A stretch of 64,000 bases of DNA. Source: Diphasiastrum complanatum (taxonomy: Eukaryota > Streptophyta > Lycopodiopsida > Lycopodiales > Lycopodiaceae). The position numbers were made by a program, and so were the translations under genes. Below are positions 25,479 through 37,246 of this stretch, piece by piece. Within the stretch, counting starts at the first letter, position 1. Every line of letters begins with the position of its first letter. The notes under the pieces were generated by a model. The model was not told the DNA's origin and did not search any database. It saw only the letters and a program-made list of their open reading frames with translations. The stretch is from positions 30,811,360 through 30,875,359 of the forward strand of contig CM055109.1 in NCBI GenBank assembly GCA_029204225.1, read 5' to 3'.

Positions 25479-26866
25479 AGTACCAGCTAGTAGATCCGTA
25501 ATGTATATACTCAATGTGGAGAGGAGACGACAGGCTTGGGAATACCACGAAAAAGAGTGTCCCTCAGAGTGTAGGTGCTGGGAGGACGACAAAGCTGCTG
25601 CAACATAGTGTGTGCCTCTACCCTGGAGATCCTCTAGGCGCTGTATGAATGTGACAATATGGAACAGTGCCTCTATCTAAATAGGGGGGACGACAAACTC
25701 TGCCAATATAATATGATGTGGGATAGAGAGCTTGGCTCGTATCATCCGAGAGAGCATATGAATCTGAAGTCGTGAGATGCGCGCCCACTCGGTAGCCGTC
25801 AAGCCAGTACTCCATGTCTCTGATGCGTATAGAGCTGAGGGAATGACCATAGTGTCAAAGAGTCGGCACTTACTAGTCGCATCTCTAACATGTGAGCTGA
25901 CACATAATCTCTCCAACTCTACCAACGATGCATAACCCTTCCGTAGTCGGGAAAATGCCGCCTGTCGCATGCTGAAAGTGGGACTAGAAAATACCACCCC
26001 CAGGTATGTGTAGGAGTCAACTACCTCAAGTGGATGCTCCTCCCATAAAAGCACCTGTCGCATCATGAAGGATCTGGAGGTGTTAAATACCATAACTTTG
26101 GTTTTGGCCACATTCACTGATAATCCCCACCGAGTACAAAAAGAGTGAAGCGCGTCAAGATGCCGCTGCAAACCTTCCCTCGTCCTCGAAAGCAAAACCA
26201 CATCATCGACATATAATAGGATAGCGATAACGAGGTCACCCAATGTGCATCCCTCACCTCCCTCTGTCTGTATAGCCTGCTCAAGCTCGTCTATATATAA
26301 ACCAAAGAGTGTAGGAGAGAGAGGACATCCCTGCTTAACCCCAAATGAACTCTCTATCTCTGGTGATACAAATCCTGATACTCGGATACAACCAATAACT
26401 CGTCTGTACAATGCCACAACTGCCTGTATGATATCCACTTCGAGGCCACGGTCCCGAAGTCTCAATGATGGATCTCAGGGTGAAAATATGATCTCATGTG
26501 GTATATCCTGGTCTGAAACCTGCCTGACCTAGGGCATGCAGTGCTCGGGTTTCCATCTCTATACTGATCTCTGACTGAAGAATAGAACCATAAACCTTGG
26601 CAAAGAGGTGACTGATCATGATGGTACGATAGTTGTCGACTTGCATGGGATCACCGCCTTTATGGATAGGATGGATAAGGTTTGGGGACCAGGGGGAGGG
26701 GAAATCAGATGTGATAGAGCGGTTAAAGAGGAGAGAGAGGAAGGGTGAGAGAATGTCAGCAGCTTTCTTCAAAAGTTCAGCTTCTAGATCATCAATATCT
26801 TTGGCCTTATGTAGATTTAATCGGTCAGTGGCCTCTTCTACTATGGCTGGAGAGAATATATCTAAG

Positions 26867-27175
26867 AATCAGTACTCTCCTGTCTCTGTCTCCGATGGGA
26901 TAAACACTCCTGTATACTCAGCTGTATCAAAGGGAGGGTGTCAGTGTCTAGACATGCCATACATAGGTCTGACATCTCTCGGATCATCAGTGCAACACAT
27001 ATTAGGTCCTCATAAGATAAGGTAGAGAGTGTGATTGGGTGATCTCGAAACAAGCAATAATATCTCCCTCGGATCTCATAGTAAGCTGAGCATCTGAAGA
27101 GACAATGAAACTTATCCTCTACATCGTGTGTATCTCACATACTACAAATCCAAGCATCTCGCAAAGTGCCACTCG
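26867..27175 (-). pseudogene. LINE-d: C-terminal fragment of another LINE
   Basis: On the - strand: the zinc-finger region is worn (27110-27170), followed by FRDHPITLSTLSYEDLICVA, LMIREMSDL and LSIQECLSHRRQRQESTDS. This is the same C-terminal domain as in LINE-b and LINE-c, so it is a second LINE, cut off at the start of LINE-c. Confidence 0.75.
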
Positions 27176-27191
27176 AGAATAATTCGTGTTG

Positions 27192-27530
27192 GATCAATCA
27201 GGCTCTGTAACACAACAAAACGAAACGAGACAAAATCTAGATGAAAACGAAACGAAGCGAAGCGAAGCGAAACTTAAACGAACTCTGACATTGATTCATG
27301 CTAGAAGCATAGGGATCGCGAAACGACATGAAACGAAATGAAGCGCAAGCATTCGCGAAAAGATCAATCAGGCTCTGTAACGAGACGAAATGCAACAAGA
27401 CGAAACGAAGTGAAACGAAACGAAACTTGAGTGAGCTCTGAAATTGATTTACGCTTTTAGCCAAGTGATCGCGAAGCGAAACGAAGCGAAGCACGAAGCG
27501 AAAGCATTCGCGAAGAAAATCAGTTCGTCA
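27192..27530 (+). repeat. Two-copy 170-bp tandem repeat of GAAAC/GAAGC words
   Basis: Both units start GATCAATCAGGCTCTGTAAC (27192 and 27362), contain runs of CGAAACGAAGCGAAGC, a middle block ACTCTGA(C/A)ATTGATT, and end AAGCATTCGCGAA. The second copy has diverged clearly. I do not recognise the family. No coding potential. Confidence 0.85.
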
Positions 27531-28589
27531 GGAATTCAGATATGATTGTTGGTCACTCCCGGCTATATCATTGTTACAATCCTTCAGAGTGTAGACAGAC
27601 ACTGTTGATCTACGTTAACAGGTTAATATAGCATTCAACGAAATCAAACCAAAGTGTGGAATTGAATAAACAAGTGAATCAGACACACGAATTGTAGCAG
27701 ACAAAAATACATTCGAGATCATACAATCATACAGATTAATATGCATAACAACTACAATATTATATATTGATCTTCTGATTTTTCAAGCACTGTGCTACAG
27801 ATCTACACAGTGCATTGGCGTGAGAGAAATACAGTTCTCTCACGAATAATGTCTCGCTTACTAGCGGGCTTCTGGATCTACAGATCCGCTACAAAATTGT
27901 CTCGCACGTAGGCGGACATGTATTCTGTATTTTTCGTCTTCTGACTTCTTGTCTTGCTTACAATATTATGCATCAAAACAGAAAGTATATAGTTCGCGAA
28001 CTTTTTCTTGTCGCGTCGTGTAACTTTCAGATTAGAAAGATTAAACATCTACAACTAATCGCGAATTACAAGAGTGGCAGATTAGCCATGATCTAGAGTA
28101 ATTCTGCTGATGTCATGATATCTGATCAAATATTTGTACCCCATGGTACTTGGCTGATCTTCTTGGCCGTTCGTGGAGCAAGAAGGATTTTGTGTCGTGA
28201 AATTGTTCGCGAACAATTTCGTTTCTTGTGTCTTTTCTGTCAAAATCAGAGTGGAGAGCTAGCAAGGCTTTGGCACTAGAAACATTTTGTTTCTTCACAT
28301 ACAATCTTCTTACAACATTGTATGAATCAGCCATATTCATTCACATAGATGAAAGAACGTCTGGTTTGGTCATTCATAGCAGTCGGTATTAGAGCACATC
28401 CGTGCCATGCTGCACCAAATGGTATTATGAGTACTCATGGGAACCAAGTGACACTATGTAACCCTGCCTAGGCAAATCCATGCCATTCAAGCTAACCTGG
28501 GCAAATCCATGCCATTCAGGTTTACCAAAACCAAAATCGATTAAACCCAAAAGACGCAAATTTTAGCCATATGTGCAATTGATTACTTT
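27531..28589 (+). other. Hairpin-rich intron stretch, no gene seen
   Basis: Between 27787 and 27905 there are several inverted repeats: GCACTGTG...CACAGTGC (27787-27813), CGTGAGAGAA...TTCTCTCACG with a 6-base loop (27819-27844) and GGATCTACAGATCC. Position 28383 has CGGTATTAGAGCAC, similar to a tRNA-iMet primer site, without an LTR I can define. It may be an eroded LTR element. Confidence 0.45.
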
Positions 28590-28700
28590 TATCAATGTCC
28601 ATAGAGACCAATATGGTCTATGGGACCAAATAACAATCACACTGTCTCTGAGGTACCAAATGGTACATAAGACTAGAAGTACATCTCAAGTGTGATTCTA
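28590..28700 (-). repeat. Old LINE 3' end scrap
   Basis: Carries the worn reverse complement of the shared LINE end (ATCAATGTCCAT..., GGTACATAAGACTAG, TACATCTCAAGTGTG). There is an insertion or duplication in the middle and no simple-repeat tail remains. Confidence 0.5.
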
Positions 28701-29299
28701 ACTTAGGTTGTGTAAAAATGTCCCTGACTAAAAATTGGAAAAACTTATACTAGTTGACATGAATGAATGAGTGAACAATCATCATAACTAACCAAACGAA
28801 ATTACTAAGGAGTTCATACATGAGAGCTCTTAGGAAACAAGTTAATGTTATAACTATTTGCAAGGAAATCATCACGTAGTGTTTGGAGACATATGAAAAC
28901 GATTGTGATGGAGGATGATGATGATGCCATGTGTCGTGGAAGACGTTTGCGAGTATGTGTTCTTGCACTATGCACCTTATTCCAGATTTTATTTTGTCTA
29001 ACAAAGCTACAATAATCTAAGCCATGACAATAACGTAGTAAGAGTTGAAGGTCAATAGTTTTGTTAAACCAGTACCGGTTTACTTTATTGACTTTATGAG
29101 AATGATAAGGCTAGTTTATCTAGCAACTCACTATCAATACCTAAAAATCTTCCTGGTTTTCATACATTTGAGTAATAAGTAAAGTATGTGGAATGTGGAA
29201 TATCTATGTTTGAGATGATTTCATACATGTAGCAAACTGCTAGTACACTTTCATGTAGCATACCATAATTTTCATATTTGATTTTGTTGCCACATGTAG

Positions 29300-29393
29300 G
29301 TTATGGCTGGTGTCATGAAGCATCTTCAAAGAAGGATTCCTCCCTTTGTGAGAATTGACCGTATGATTGTTAGTTGCTCCTTTTCCTGGACAA
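29300..29393 (+). CDS. SRT1: SRT1 exon: VMAGVM...IPPFVRID segment
   Basis: A 94-bp exon between the acceptor CACATGTAG and a strong donor GTAAGC. It reads VMAGVMKHLQRRIPPFVRID and continues RMIVSCSFSWT. This matches the region of plant SRT1 after the catalytic core (V-x-GVM...KIPPYVRID). It ends in phase 1 and joins exon 60015 across a 30.6-kb intron. The stretch after the second ID is less conserved, as expected for the family. Confidence 0.92.
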
Positions 29394-29927
29394 GTAAGCA
29401 TCTTTGACATATCTATAGAAAAGTTTATTTTGGCATACCCAACCGAAAGATGTTGACAAAATTCTCATTGATATTTTGAACGTCTGGCTAGTTGAGGGAT
29501 TGAGCGAGATTTTTTCATTTATGGAAATTGCAAGAGGAGCTTGTTGTCTTGTTCTTTATCTAAGAAATGCAGCATTTGCACTAACTTTGTGGTTTTATTT
29601 TTATTAAGATTGATTTCCTACTAAGATCTCAAAAAAATCAACAATATATTGAATAGCAAGTCTTCCAAAGGAATGCTGCAGCCTTTAGATTGTCCTATGA
29701 AGAAGCCTTTAGACAATAAGCTACCAAATGTGAGGAGGATGAGTCTATTTTGATTATTTGGAGTCTACTTAAGGTTAGGGCAAGGGAATGTTTCCCTACA
29801 TGTGCAATACCAAAAGGCTAGGGCATTGTAGACATGTTGGATCCTCCCCAGATAGCTTTGTATCGATTGAATGAAGTAAACTTGGCTAAATGTAATCAAT
29901 TATTACTTTTGGAAGGTCTAAATGAAT

Positions 29928-30503
29928 CATAGATGCACAGAATCGCGATTCATTTCATTATCAACAAGCAAAACAAAAAAAAAAAATCGCATAGATAATC
30001 CATGCAAAAGATATCCAGGGGCCACGATTCGCGAATCGCGATTCTGAACCCAGAATCGCAAAAACTTTTTTTTTTGTTTGGAAAAATAGCTTATGGCTGA
30101 AATTTTTTTAGGGGATCAATGCATTTTGCCTCTCAAAAGTGCAGTAGATGAGACACAAACAGATCTTATTTTCAGTAGCTATCTGGTAGCCCCCCGGAAA
30201 ACAGGGAGAAACAGGGGGTCCGGGGGGCTACCGCCCCCCGGTGGGGGGTTTGGGGGGCAACGGTAAGGCCTCTTCATGATTTGGCCTTCCAACTCCGTAA
30301 GTGAAAACACACTTTTTGGTGTTTCGCACCCGAAACAGTCGACAAACTACACAGTCATAATGCTCTCCATCTGATACCCATATTTCCTAAAAAAATTTCA
30401 AGAAAAAAAAAAAAAAACGATTCTGCGCGATTCTGGGAAAATCCTGAAACGCGTTTCTGAATCGCAATTCTGAATCGCAATTCAGAATCGCGGTGCATCT
30501 ATG
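29928..30503. mobile_element. 576-bp inverted-repeat (MITE-like, possibly hAT) element
   Basis: Ends are CATAGATGCAC (29928-29938) and its exact reverse complement GTGCATCTATG (30493-30503). Both ends continue with subterminal GAATCGCGATTC-type palindromes. Direct 8-bp flanks AAATGAAT at 29920-29927 and 30504-30511 are a target duplication of the length hAT transposases make. The centre (30190-30262) is extremely G+C-rich, with CCCCCCGG and GGGGGG blocks able to pair. No coding sequence, so it would be mobilised in trans. Confidence 0.82.
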
Positions 30504-30636
30504 AAATGAATCGATCATGCTTCTTGAACAATAAAATATCAATGAAAGGCCCTTGTTATATTTCCATTAGCTTTTTCTTAGTAAGAACTTTCTCCCTAGT
30601 GTAATGTTGTTGAGGTGTTTGTTGGATTGAACTTAA

Positions 30637-31315
30637 GAATATCACGAAGCTTCCCTCAAGCACCCATCAGTATATCAAACGATTCCTCTATCGCGCATAT
30701 CTAGAGCGGACTTGGCATAATCAGCTAGGGGTTAAACCAGCTTTTTACCGGACACATTTCTTGGAGCTGGATGCATGTGGGACCCCGGTCAGATTCACAC
30801 TGGGACAGCTCAGGGTGTCTTCTCATCAGCTAGCTATTGAGACGGGGAGGTTCCATGGTATTCCCAGAGAGGAGCGGATTTGCCAGTTATGTTCTCTAGG
30901 TGAGGTGGAGTCTGAGGTGCACTTTATCTTTAGATGCCCAGTATACTATGAGATCAGAGGGCGACATCGCTGCCTGTTTTGAGACATGCCTACCACCCTA
31001 CGCTCCCTCACAGCCTATGAGGACCCACGATGTGTCGCTGTTGGTACGCGAGGTGGCCATACTAGGGAGAGATTTATACGGGACACCCCAACATTTTCAG
31101 TCACAGCCACTGATCATTTCATTCTTCACTAGGTGGAGATCACGTGATTTATTGCCCAAGGATGATGATTCTGACGACGACGACTCACATGCTCATAGAG
31201 ATCAGAGACAGTGTTCCCCCCACCATCACGCTACTACCAGGATCACTACGCATCCTACACCGAGACGTACTATCACACATGCTCATGCTCACAGACGCCG
31301 CCGATAGGCTCCAAT
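30637..31315 (+). pseudogene. LINE-f, first part: C-terminal domain
   Basis: A LINE truncated at its 5' end reads SSTHQYIKRFLYRAYLERTW, then LGQLRVSSHQLAIETGRFHG and the intact finger ICQLCSLGEVESEVHFIFRC (C-x2-C...H-x4-C). Compared with LINE-b a piece is deleted after residues ELDACG, and a TGA follows RHRCLF at about 30979. Arg/His-rich tail to about 31310. The element is interrupted here by the LTR element at 31316 and resumes at 44516. Confidence 0.85.
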
Positions 31316-31793
31316 TGTTAAGGCCATATTCGGTTAAGGACCTGGAATTGTCCTAATATGGTAGACCGGCCCTCCAGTGTTCGAGATTATTGGTCATGCC
31401 GTGATTTAATTCCATGTCAAGGCCTGTTTGTGACTAATTACCTTGAGAGGACCCAGACACTCTAATTGAGACATATGGAGTATTGCATGTCTGTGTGACG
31501 GATATAGGCAAGAGGACTGCATGAAGAGATGTGATCTATTTATAGTTGACCTGCATGGGGGTTGCATGGTTTCATGCACAGGACTCTACTCTCTATATAA
31601 TGAGGTAGGGATTCTCCCATCGACATATTGGGTTTAGGTTACCAGTTTCTCTCTTCTCCTCTTGCTTCACATGGCATGGCTCGGGGGCTAGATCCAGGTT
31701 TGATCTAGGATTGGTTAGGCGGTTTGGCTCCATAGTCTTTCTTATTGTGTTCTTCTATCCTCATCTTAGGGGCAATCCTTTAGGGACTTTACA
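31316..31793 (+). repeat. 5' LTR of the gene-less LTR element
   Basis: Canonical TG...CA ends. A TATA-like CTCTATATAATGAGG at about 31591-31605 is followed by a pyrimidine-rich tract (TTTCTCTCTTCTCC). By eye the two LTRs differ at roughly 20 sites plus two or three small indels. Confidence 0.9.
31594..31600 (+). promoter_or_regulatory. TATA box of the LTR
   Basis: TATATAA in the context ACTCTCTATATAATGAGG, placed about 200 bp before the LTR end, as expected for a pol II start in an LTR. It is conserved in the 3' LTR. Confidence 0.6.
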
Positions 31794-31806
31794 TTGATAT
31801 TAGAGC

Positions 31807-34331
31807 CCGGCTAAGATGCGGTTTTGGGATGGGATGGAAGCAAGCTCTACATTGGATTGGAGTACAAATTTCTCAAGGAAAGTTGGAATGGAATTTTCAA
31901 CTTTTTGGTGATTTTTCAAAGTTGGTGGTAGAGTGCCCTTCTACACATTCAATTTTGACGAAAATACTAAAAATTAGTCTTGAGATTCATTTTCAATTTT
32001 CTGTTTTCTTGAGGAGCTTTTCAGTTCATGTAGATTGATTTGCAAGTGTGAATCACCATCTGTATGGATTTGCATAACATAGAGAGTTTTGATAGTTGCA
32101 AAGATTCATAATGCTTTGGGGGATTTGATTCATGCATAACTAAAATCTGTTTATTGATAGATTGTTAAAGGGCCATTTATTCGGATGTATAAGCAATTAG
32201 AGATGCTGTTTCCTGAAGCAAATCATTGCATGTAAGGGATTGAAGTTTCTCTAAATTTGATCCTCATGTGAAGCATGCTAACCAAAGACATAGAATGAAA
32301 TTGCAAAGTTGTCAATTCTCTGTATGAAGCAATCTTACAACCTCAGATCTAGATTTTTATTCCCTGGAAAAAATTAAAAGACCTTCTGCTTGCATCGGTA
32401 CAACCTGCATGCTATGAAGTAAGCAGGTCGGTAATTGATGGAATAATCTTCTTGGATTTGGTAGTCCATAATCTGCCTGTCTGTGAATGATTGAGGATGT
32501 AGCCCTGACTTGAATCAAGCTTGCTGAGCAAACCTTTGATCAATTTTTGGAATCAAGAATTGAGGAATCCCAGATTGTATACAGCATGGATTAGCTGTTG
32601 GATTCCTGTTGGTTGTTACAACAGTGGAGTTGAGAGTTCGTTTTAGCTGTGAGATGCTGTTTCATCTTTTCCTACTCATTTCTCTGATCACAGAAGTTTA
32701 ACCAGGTGGAAAGCAGTTTATTTAGAAACTGTTAGAACCTCAGGAGCGATGCAAAGGTGTCAGACTTCTGGTTCCAGTCCTGTAAACGATTCTTCAAGTG
32801 GGGAGTTGTTTGGAAGCGGTTGAAGATCAGCTGTTTAGATCCGAGTAGGGCCGAAGGTGGAACAGTAGAACGTTGGAGGTTGAAGCAACTGGAGTGCCGC
32901 TGCCTTGTACAAAAATATTGCACTTCCTATTGCTCGCTGATGATCAACACTCTAACGTTTGTTCCTCTCTGTGAGCTGAAACTTTGGTTATTGAACTAAT
33001 GTAAACCACTGAATCCAGAGGATGCTACAGCAGAAATAAGTGAGCTATCAGCGATGGCTGCAAATTGATTCTGCCAGTCAATTGCGTAGCAAGGCAGCAT
33101 GCATGGATTCTGAGTGGTTCGAGCTGCAGATGAGTAAATGGAGAGTGCGATCCAACCCTGTCTCAGCTTATTACATTTATTTCAGAAGCGATCCTCCCTG
33201 GCTCGATGAAGAAGCCATTTCCTCTATCCCAAGGGTGGCGGCTGTAGAAACCTGCAATCCCCTTTGTAATCCTTGTTAAAAAAAAACACTATTAGGTTTT
33301 GAAATAGGTCATGAGGGGCCCTTGGGGAGTAGTATGGTTTTTTGGATTGTAAAGTTGAATTTGAGCCGGATGACAATCCGCAATTCGGTAATTGCATGGC
33401 TTGTTGCATGACAATTATCCAAGGATCAATTGTGGTTTGACGGTGGGAACTTAAAAAAGTTGATTCTTCAAATTAACTCAGAAATTTTAAGTTACTAGTA
33501 CCCTATTAAAGAAGCTTGTGTTTCTTAGTGCTCGGTTATCAATGTGTAACCTTGATCTTTGTATATTGTTTTCCGGTTATGGTTAGAAGAAAATTGGATT
33601 TTCTTTCTCCATGGACAATTTGCATGTCATTCGCTCTTATCAACTTGGCATTCGGCTTTCAGCAATGTAAGCCCAGATTTTGTGGAACTTGAGTACCATT
33701 ATTCGTGGTCAAGCAGTATTAATCAGTTTCTGGTGGGAATTTTTTCGAAGCTGATCTTGACGGAACGAAGGGAGTGGTACAGTTTTCAGGCATATACCCA
33801 GTTTAGGAATCCGATTCCTTGGTACGATGCTATTTAAACCATTTAACTCTGGAGTATTGGTACTCCCAGTAAATGGAGTTAATTTGTGTTTTTTTTCGAT
33901 TTTCTCCTTTTCAAATCGGTGGAACACCGATCAGTTGGTTATTGTGGTTTTGATGATTTAGGTCATTAAAATTGAACAAACCAAAGCTTTTGGGATACTT
34001 GTTAAATAATTAATGGTGGAAAATTCATAGTATTTGGAGGTAGTTCTTTATTCAACAATATATTTGGAGTGAATATAGTGTAGAAAGTACCCGAATCCAA
34101 ATCTTATTTCCCATTAATCACAGATAGTTTTAACGAAGTAATTCTTAAGCCAGTAAGTGAAAAGGGCGAACAATCCAATTTTATTGGAAAAATTGTAATA
34201 ATAGGGACTTTACACAGTTAAATCCTATGGTGAATTATATTCAAAGATCATACTAGTAGTGTTTTCATACTAGTAGATGATTTTTTGGATATATCAGTTA
34301 TTCAGCCCAGGTATAGGATAGAAATGTAGTT
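31807..34331 (+). other. Internal region of the gene-less LTR element, left half
   Basis: AT-rich, with many stops in all frames. I see no gag, protease or RT motif. Short open frames (for example 31829-32038 and 33040-33279) resemble nothing known. Confidence 0.6.
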
Positions 34332-34336
34332 GTTTC

Positions 34337-34754
34337 AGTTATGGACTCGGCTCATTACATTCGCCGCATCCATTTACATTTACAGTTACTTTACTTTATG
34401 CATAAGCAGGCCTTGGGCCCTTTTTTATTCATTAGTGACATTCAGACTATATGGTTGGCCTTTGGCCTTATTATTCATTATTAGGCCATTTGGACATATT
34501 ACTGGAGAGTGGGGGCCTTCTTGGAGGGCGCACTATTATCCCTCCCAGTTGGGCCCTAGCCACTGGAAGCTTCCTTTTAGGGCTTCCTCTTGGCTATAAG
34601 TAGGGAAACTGTGTCATTTGTCATTCAGCTGATGATATTGATCTCTCTCTTTAGCCTCCTTAATCTCTCTCTTTCCTGCTTTCTAGGGTTAAGTCTTGCT
34701 TATGTGATGCTTTGATAGCTTAGCTCTAGATCAGCTATGGCTCTATTCGTAACT
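34337..34754 (+). repeat. Gy-2 5' LTR
   Basis: AGTTATGGACTCGG to TTCGTAACT. Contains a likely TATA box CTATAAG at 34594-34600, followed by TCTCTCTTT pyrimidine tracts near the end. Confidence 0.95.
34594..34600 (+). promoter_or_regulatory. Gy-2 LTR TATA box
   Basis: CTATAAG within TTGGCTATAAGTAGGGAAAC, about 155 bp before the LTR end. Conserved in all Gy-2-family LTRs in the window. Confidence 0.55.
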
Positions 34755-34766
34755 TGGTATCAGAGC
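34755..34766 (+). other. Gy-2 primer-binding site (tRNA-iMet)
   Basis: TGGTATCAGAGC starts at the base after the LTR. It is the standard 12-base complement of the 3' end of plant initiator tRNA-Met and primes minus-strand synthesis. Confidence 0.95.
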
Positions 34767-35431
34767 ACTTTTCTGAGCACAATCTGGAATTTTTTCTTTG
34801 CTGCCTTGCCTTGCTCCTCCATCGCTGTTCCTACAGCTCCATTGCCGTTTTGACAGCCCTGTTCCATCGCTGCTCCTTCCACTCCTTCCTGCCCAGCGTT
34901 CCCCCTGTTTTGTCCCCTCTTTTCTTTGCTGCCCAACGCTCCTCCTCTTCCTTTCCATCGCTGTCCCTGCCTTCCGACCTGTCACTTTCGTCTGATATTT
35001 TTCCAGTTTGCAGCCATCTTCCACAGTTAGTTCCCTGACAGTCTAGCGCCCATCCTCATCCAAAAACTACCCAATTCCGACATCATTTGCTATTCCAAAC
35101 AACTAAAATTCTTCAACCTGTAAATCGCTGCCTCAGCACTCCCAACTTGTCACTTTTGCCTATTTTTTTCTCCAATTCCAGCCATCTTTTACAGCTTATC
35201 AAAAGGCTGTCGTGCGCTGATTTTCCACCACATTTTCAGGAATTCTGACTCCATTTAATCTTTCAAATTCACATTGTATCCCTGGCTGTCCAGCGCATTT
35301 TTACAGCTTCTCCATTGTTCATTGCTGTTTGTTTTTTTTCAATTGTGATAATATTGGTTGTAATAGGCTAATTTGGGGTGACGACAAGAGTCTGCTCCCT
35401 CAAGTTTTCGTCTATTCCTTCCACTATCATT

Positions 35432-36477
35432 ATGGCACATTCACCTATCCTGAGTGAGACTACTCAGGAAATTTTTTCCGATCAGTTTCGTCGCATGGAT
35501 GAGACCCTTTCTGGCCTCGTTCTTCGCTTCGATTCAGTTATGACCGACTTTGCTACTATGCAGTCACAGATTGATTCTTTACAGCCTCATGGTCCTGGTA
35601 AAGCTCCTGTTTTTCCTACATTTGGAACTCCCCCTCCATTTGGATTTCCATCTTCTTCTGCTAGTCAGCCTGGTGGTGGACCGTTCATTCCATCTAACCC
35701 ACCTCCTGGTTTCTTTCCTCGTCCCCCCCTTCCTGAGCCACACTTTGCTCGAGACTTTCGTGATAGGGTACAGCTTGCTACCTATTCCGGTTCCTCCGAC
35801 GGGAACTTATTAGAGAATTGGTTTGCTAAGCTTTAACACATATTTTTAGATTTACCCTAAGACTGATCCTCAGAAGATCCAGTTGGCTGCTTTACATTTA
35901 GATGGACGCGTGGTGGCGAGTTTATAGATTTGATCCTGATCGGGAAGGGCTCCATGTATGGCATACTTTTCGCCGTGACCTCCGCCATGCTATGATTGAT
36001 CCTCAGTGGCTTGACCGCCAACGTGATACATTCCGTAGTCTCACTCAGACCAGTGATCTTGCTTCTTATACAGATCAGTTTATGGAGCTTTCTTATCTTT
36101 TCACAGATCTACAGCCCATTGAGCTTATTTCTCGCTACATTGCTGGGCTTCGTGGTGCTTTACGTTATGATGTTTCTTCCTTCCGTCCTACCACACTTGT
36201 TGAGGCGATGTCTCTTGCCAGTACTTTACAGCATAAGTACTCTGACACCCTTCCTTCCCGCTTCTCCCGACCTCGTCCTTCTGCTTCATCTTTTCCCGCT
36301 ACGTTCACTCCTACACCGGCCCCTTCTGTTCCAGCTCTCTCCATTGCCCCTTCGCCTCCTCGTCCTCCGACTCCTCGACCTGCTTTTGTCCGACGTTACA
36401 CGTCTGCAGAGTTCGTTGATCTTCAGCAGAAGCGTCTTTGCTTTCGTTATAAGAGTCCTGACCATCTTGCCCTGTGA
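35432..36477 (+). pseudogene. Gy-2 gag (two frames)
   Basis: The first part begins at ATG 35432 (MAHSPILSETTQEIFSDQFR) and includes a coiled-coil-like start and a Pro/Phe-rich linker. It stops at TAA 35834-35836. The capsid-like core continues in another frame at 35902-36477 (IDPQWLDRQRDTFRSLTQTS, ELISRYIAGLRGALRYDVSS), followed by a Pro-rich spacer. The CCHC knuckle is damaged: C-F-R-Y replaces C-x2-C. A one-base insertion then causes the TGA at 36475-36477. An earlier ATG at 35378 is in frame, but 35432 matches the family better. Confidence 0.87.
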
Positions 36478-36479
36478 TT

Positions 36480-37198
36480 GCTGCCAGTCTCTCCCTACTA
36501 CTATTGCTGTTTTTTGCCATGAGGGCACTACTCCAGATGATTCCGATATGTACATTCATATTTCTGATGAGCCTGACTTATCCTCTGAGCCTTCCCCTGA
36601 TTTACTTCCTGCTACTTGCCATGCTCAGCTTGCCCATGCTACTTGGACAGGGCGTCCTGGTCCTCGCTCCATTCGGTTACGTGTGCGTATTACAGGTCGT
36701 GAGTATATTGCTTTAGTTGATACTGGTAGCACTCATTTTTTTATTAGCAGTTATATCACTAGTCGGATCCGTGCTTCACCTGTTCCTGCATCCCAGCCTC
36801 TCACAGTTGAGATTGCTAGTTCTCATTCTTTTCCTAGTTCTCAGATGTTTCAGCGTTTACCATACCGCATTGGAGATTTCTTTGGACAGGCAGATCTTTA
36901 CATTATCTCTATGGAGCGTTATGATCTTATCCTTGGTGCTGATTGGTTTGCATCTCTTGGGGCCGTTACACTGGACTTGACACAGCAGACATTGACATTT
37001 GTACATGATGCAGTTACACACTCACTTGTGGGCATTGATTCTCAGGGAGACTTCCAGTTGATTACTGGGAAGCAGTTTACTCGCAGCCTGCCGAAGGCTC
37101 ATTGTGCTGCCTTATTATGTGTTCAGCGGGCAGTACCAGTTCCTCCAGTTTCTACACCAGCAGCTGTTCCTCAGGTGATTTCTGACTTATTACATTAG
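36480..37198 (+). pseudogene. Gy-2 aspartic protease
   Basis: Frame carrying RLRVRITGREYIALVDTGST with the catalytic Asp in D-T-G-S-T, and YDLILGADWFASLGAVTLDL, the conserved second half of gypsy proteases. It ends at an in-frame TAG (37196-37198), just before the RT tract. The upstream part of this frame before about 36480 is a shadow of gag. Confidence 0.88.
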
Positions 37199-37246
37199 TA
37201 TGCTTTTGTCTTTTCAGAACCTACGACGCTACCACCATTACGTGAC

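Noticed and set aside
28383-28396. Primer-binding site of another LTR element (CGGTATTAGAGCAC)
   Set aside because: No LTR end with a matching partner could be found on either side, so it remains an isolated resemblance.
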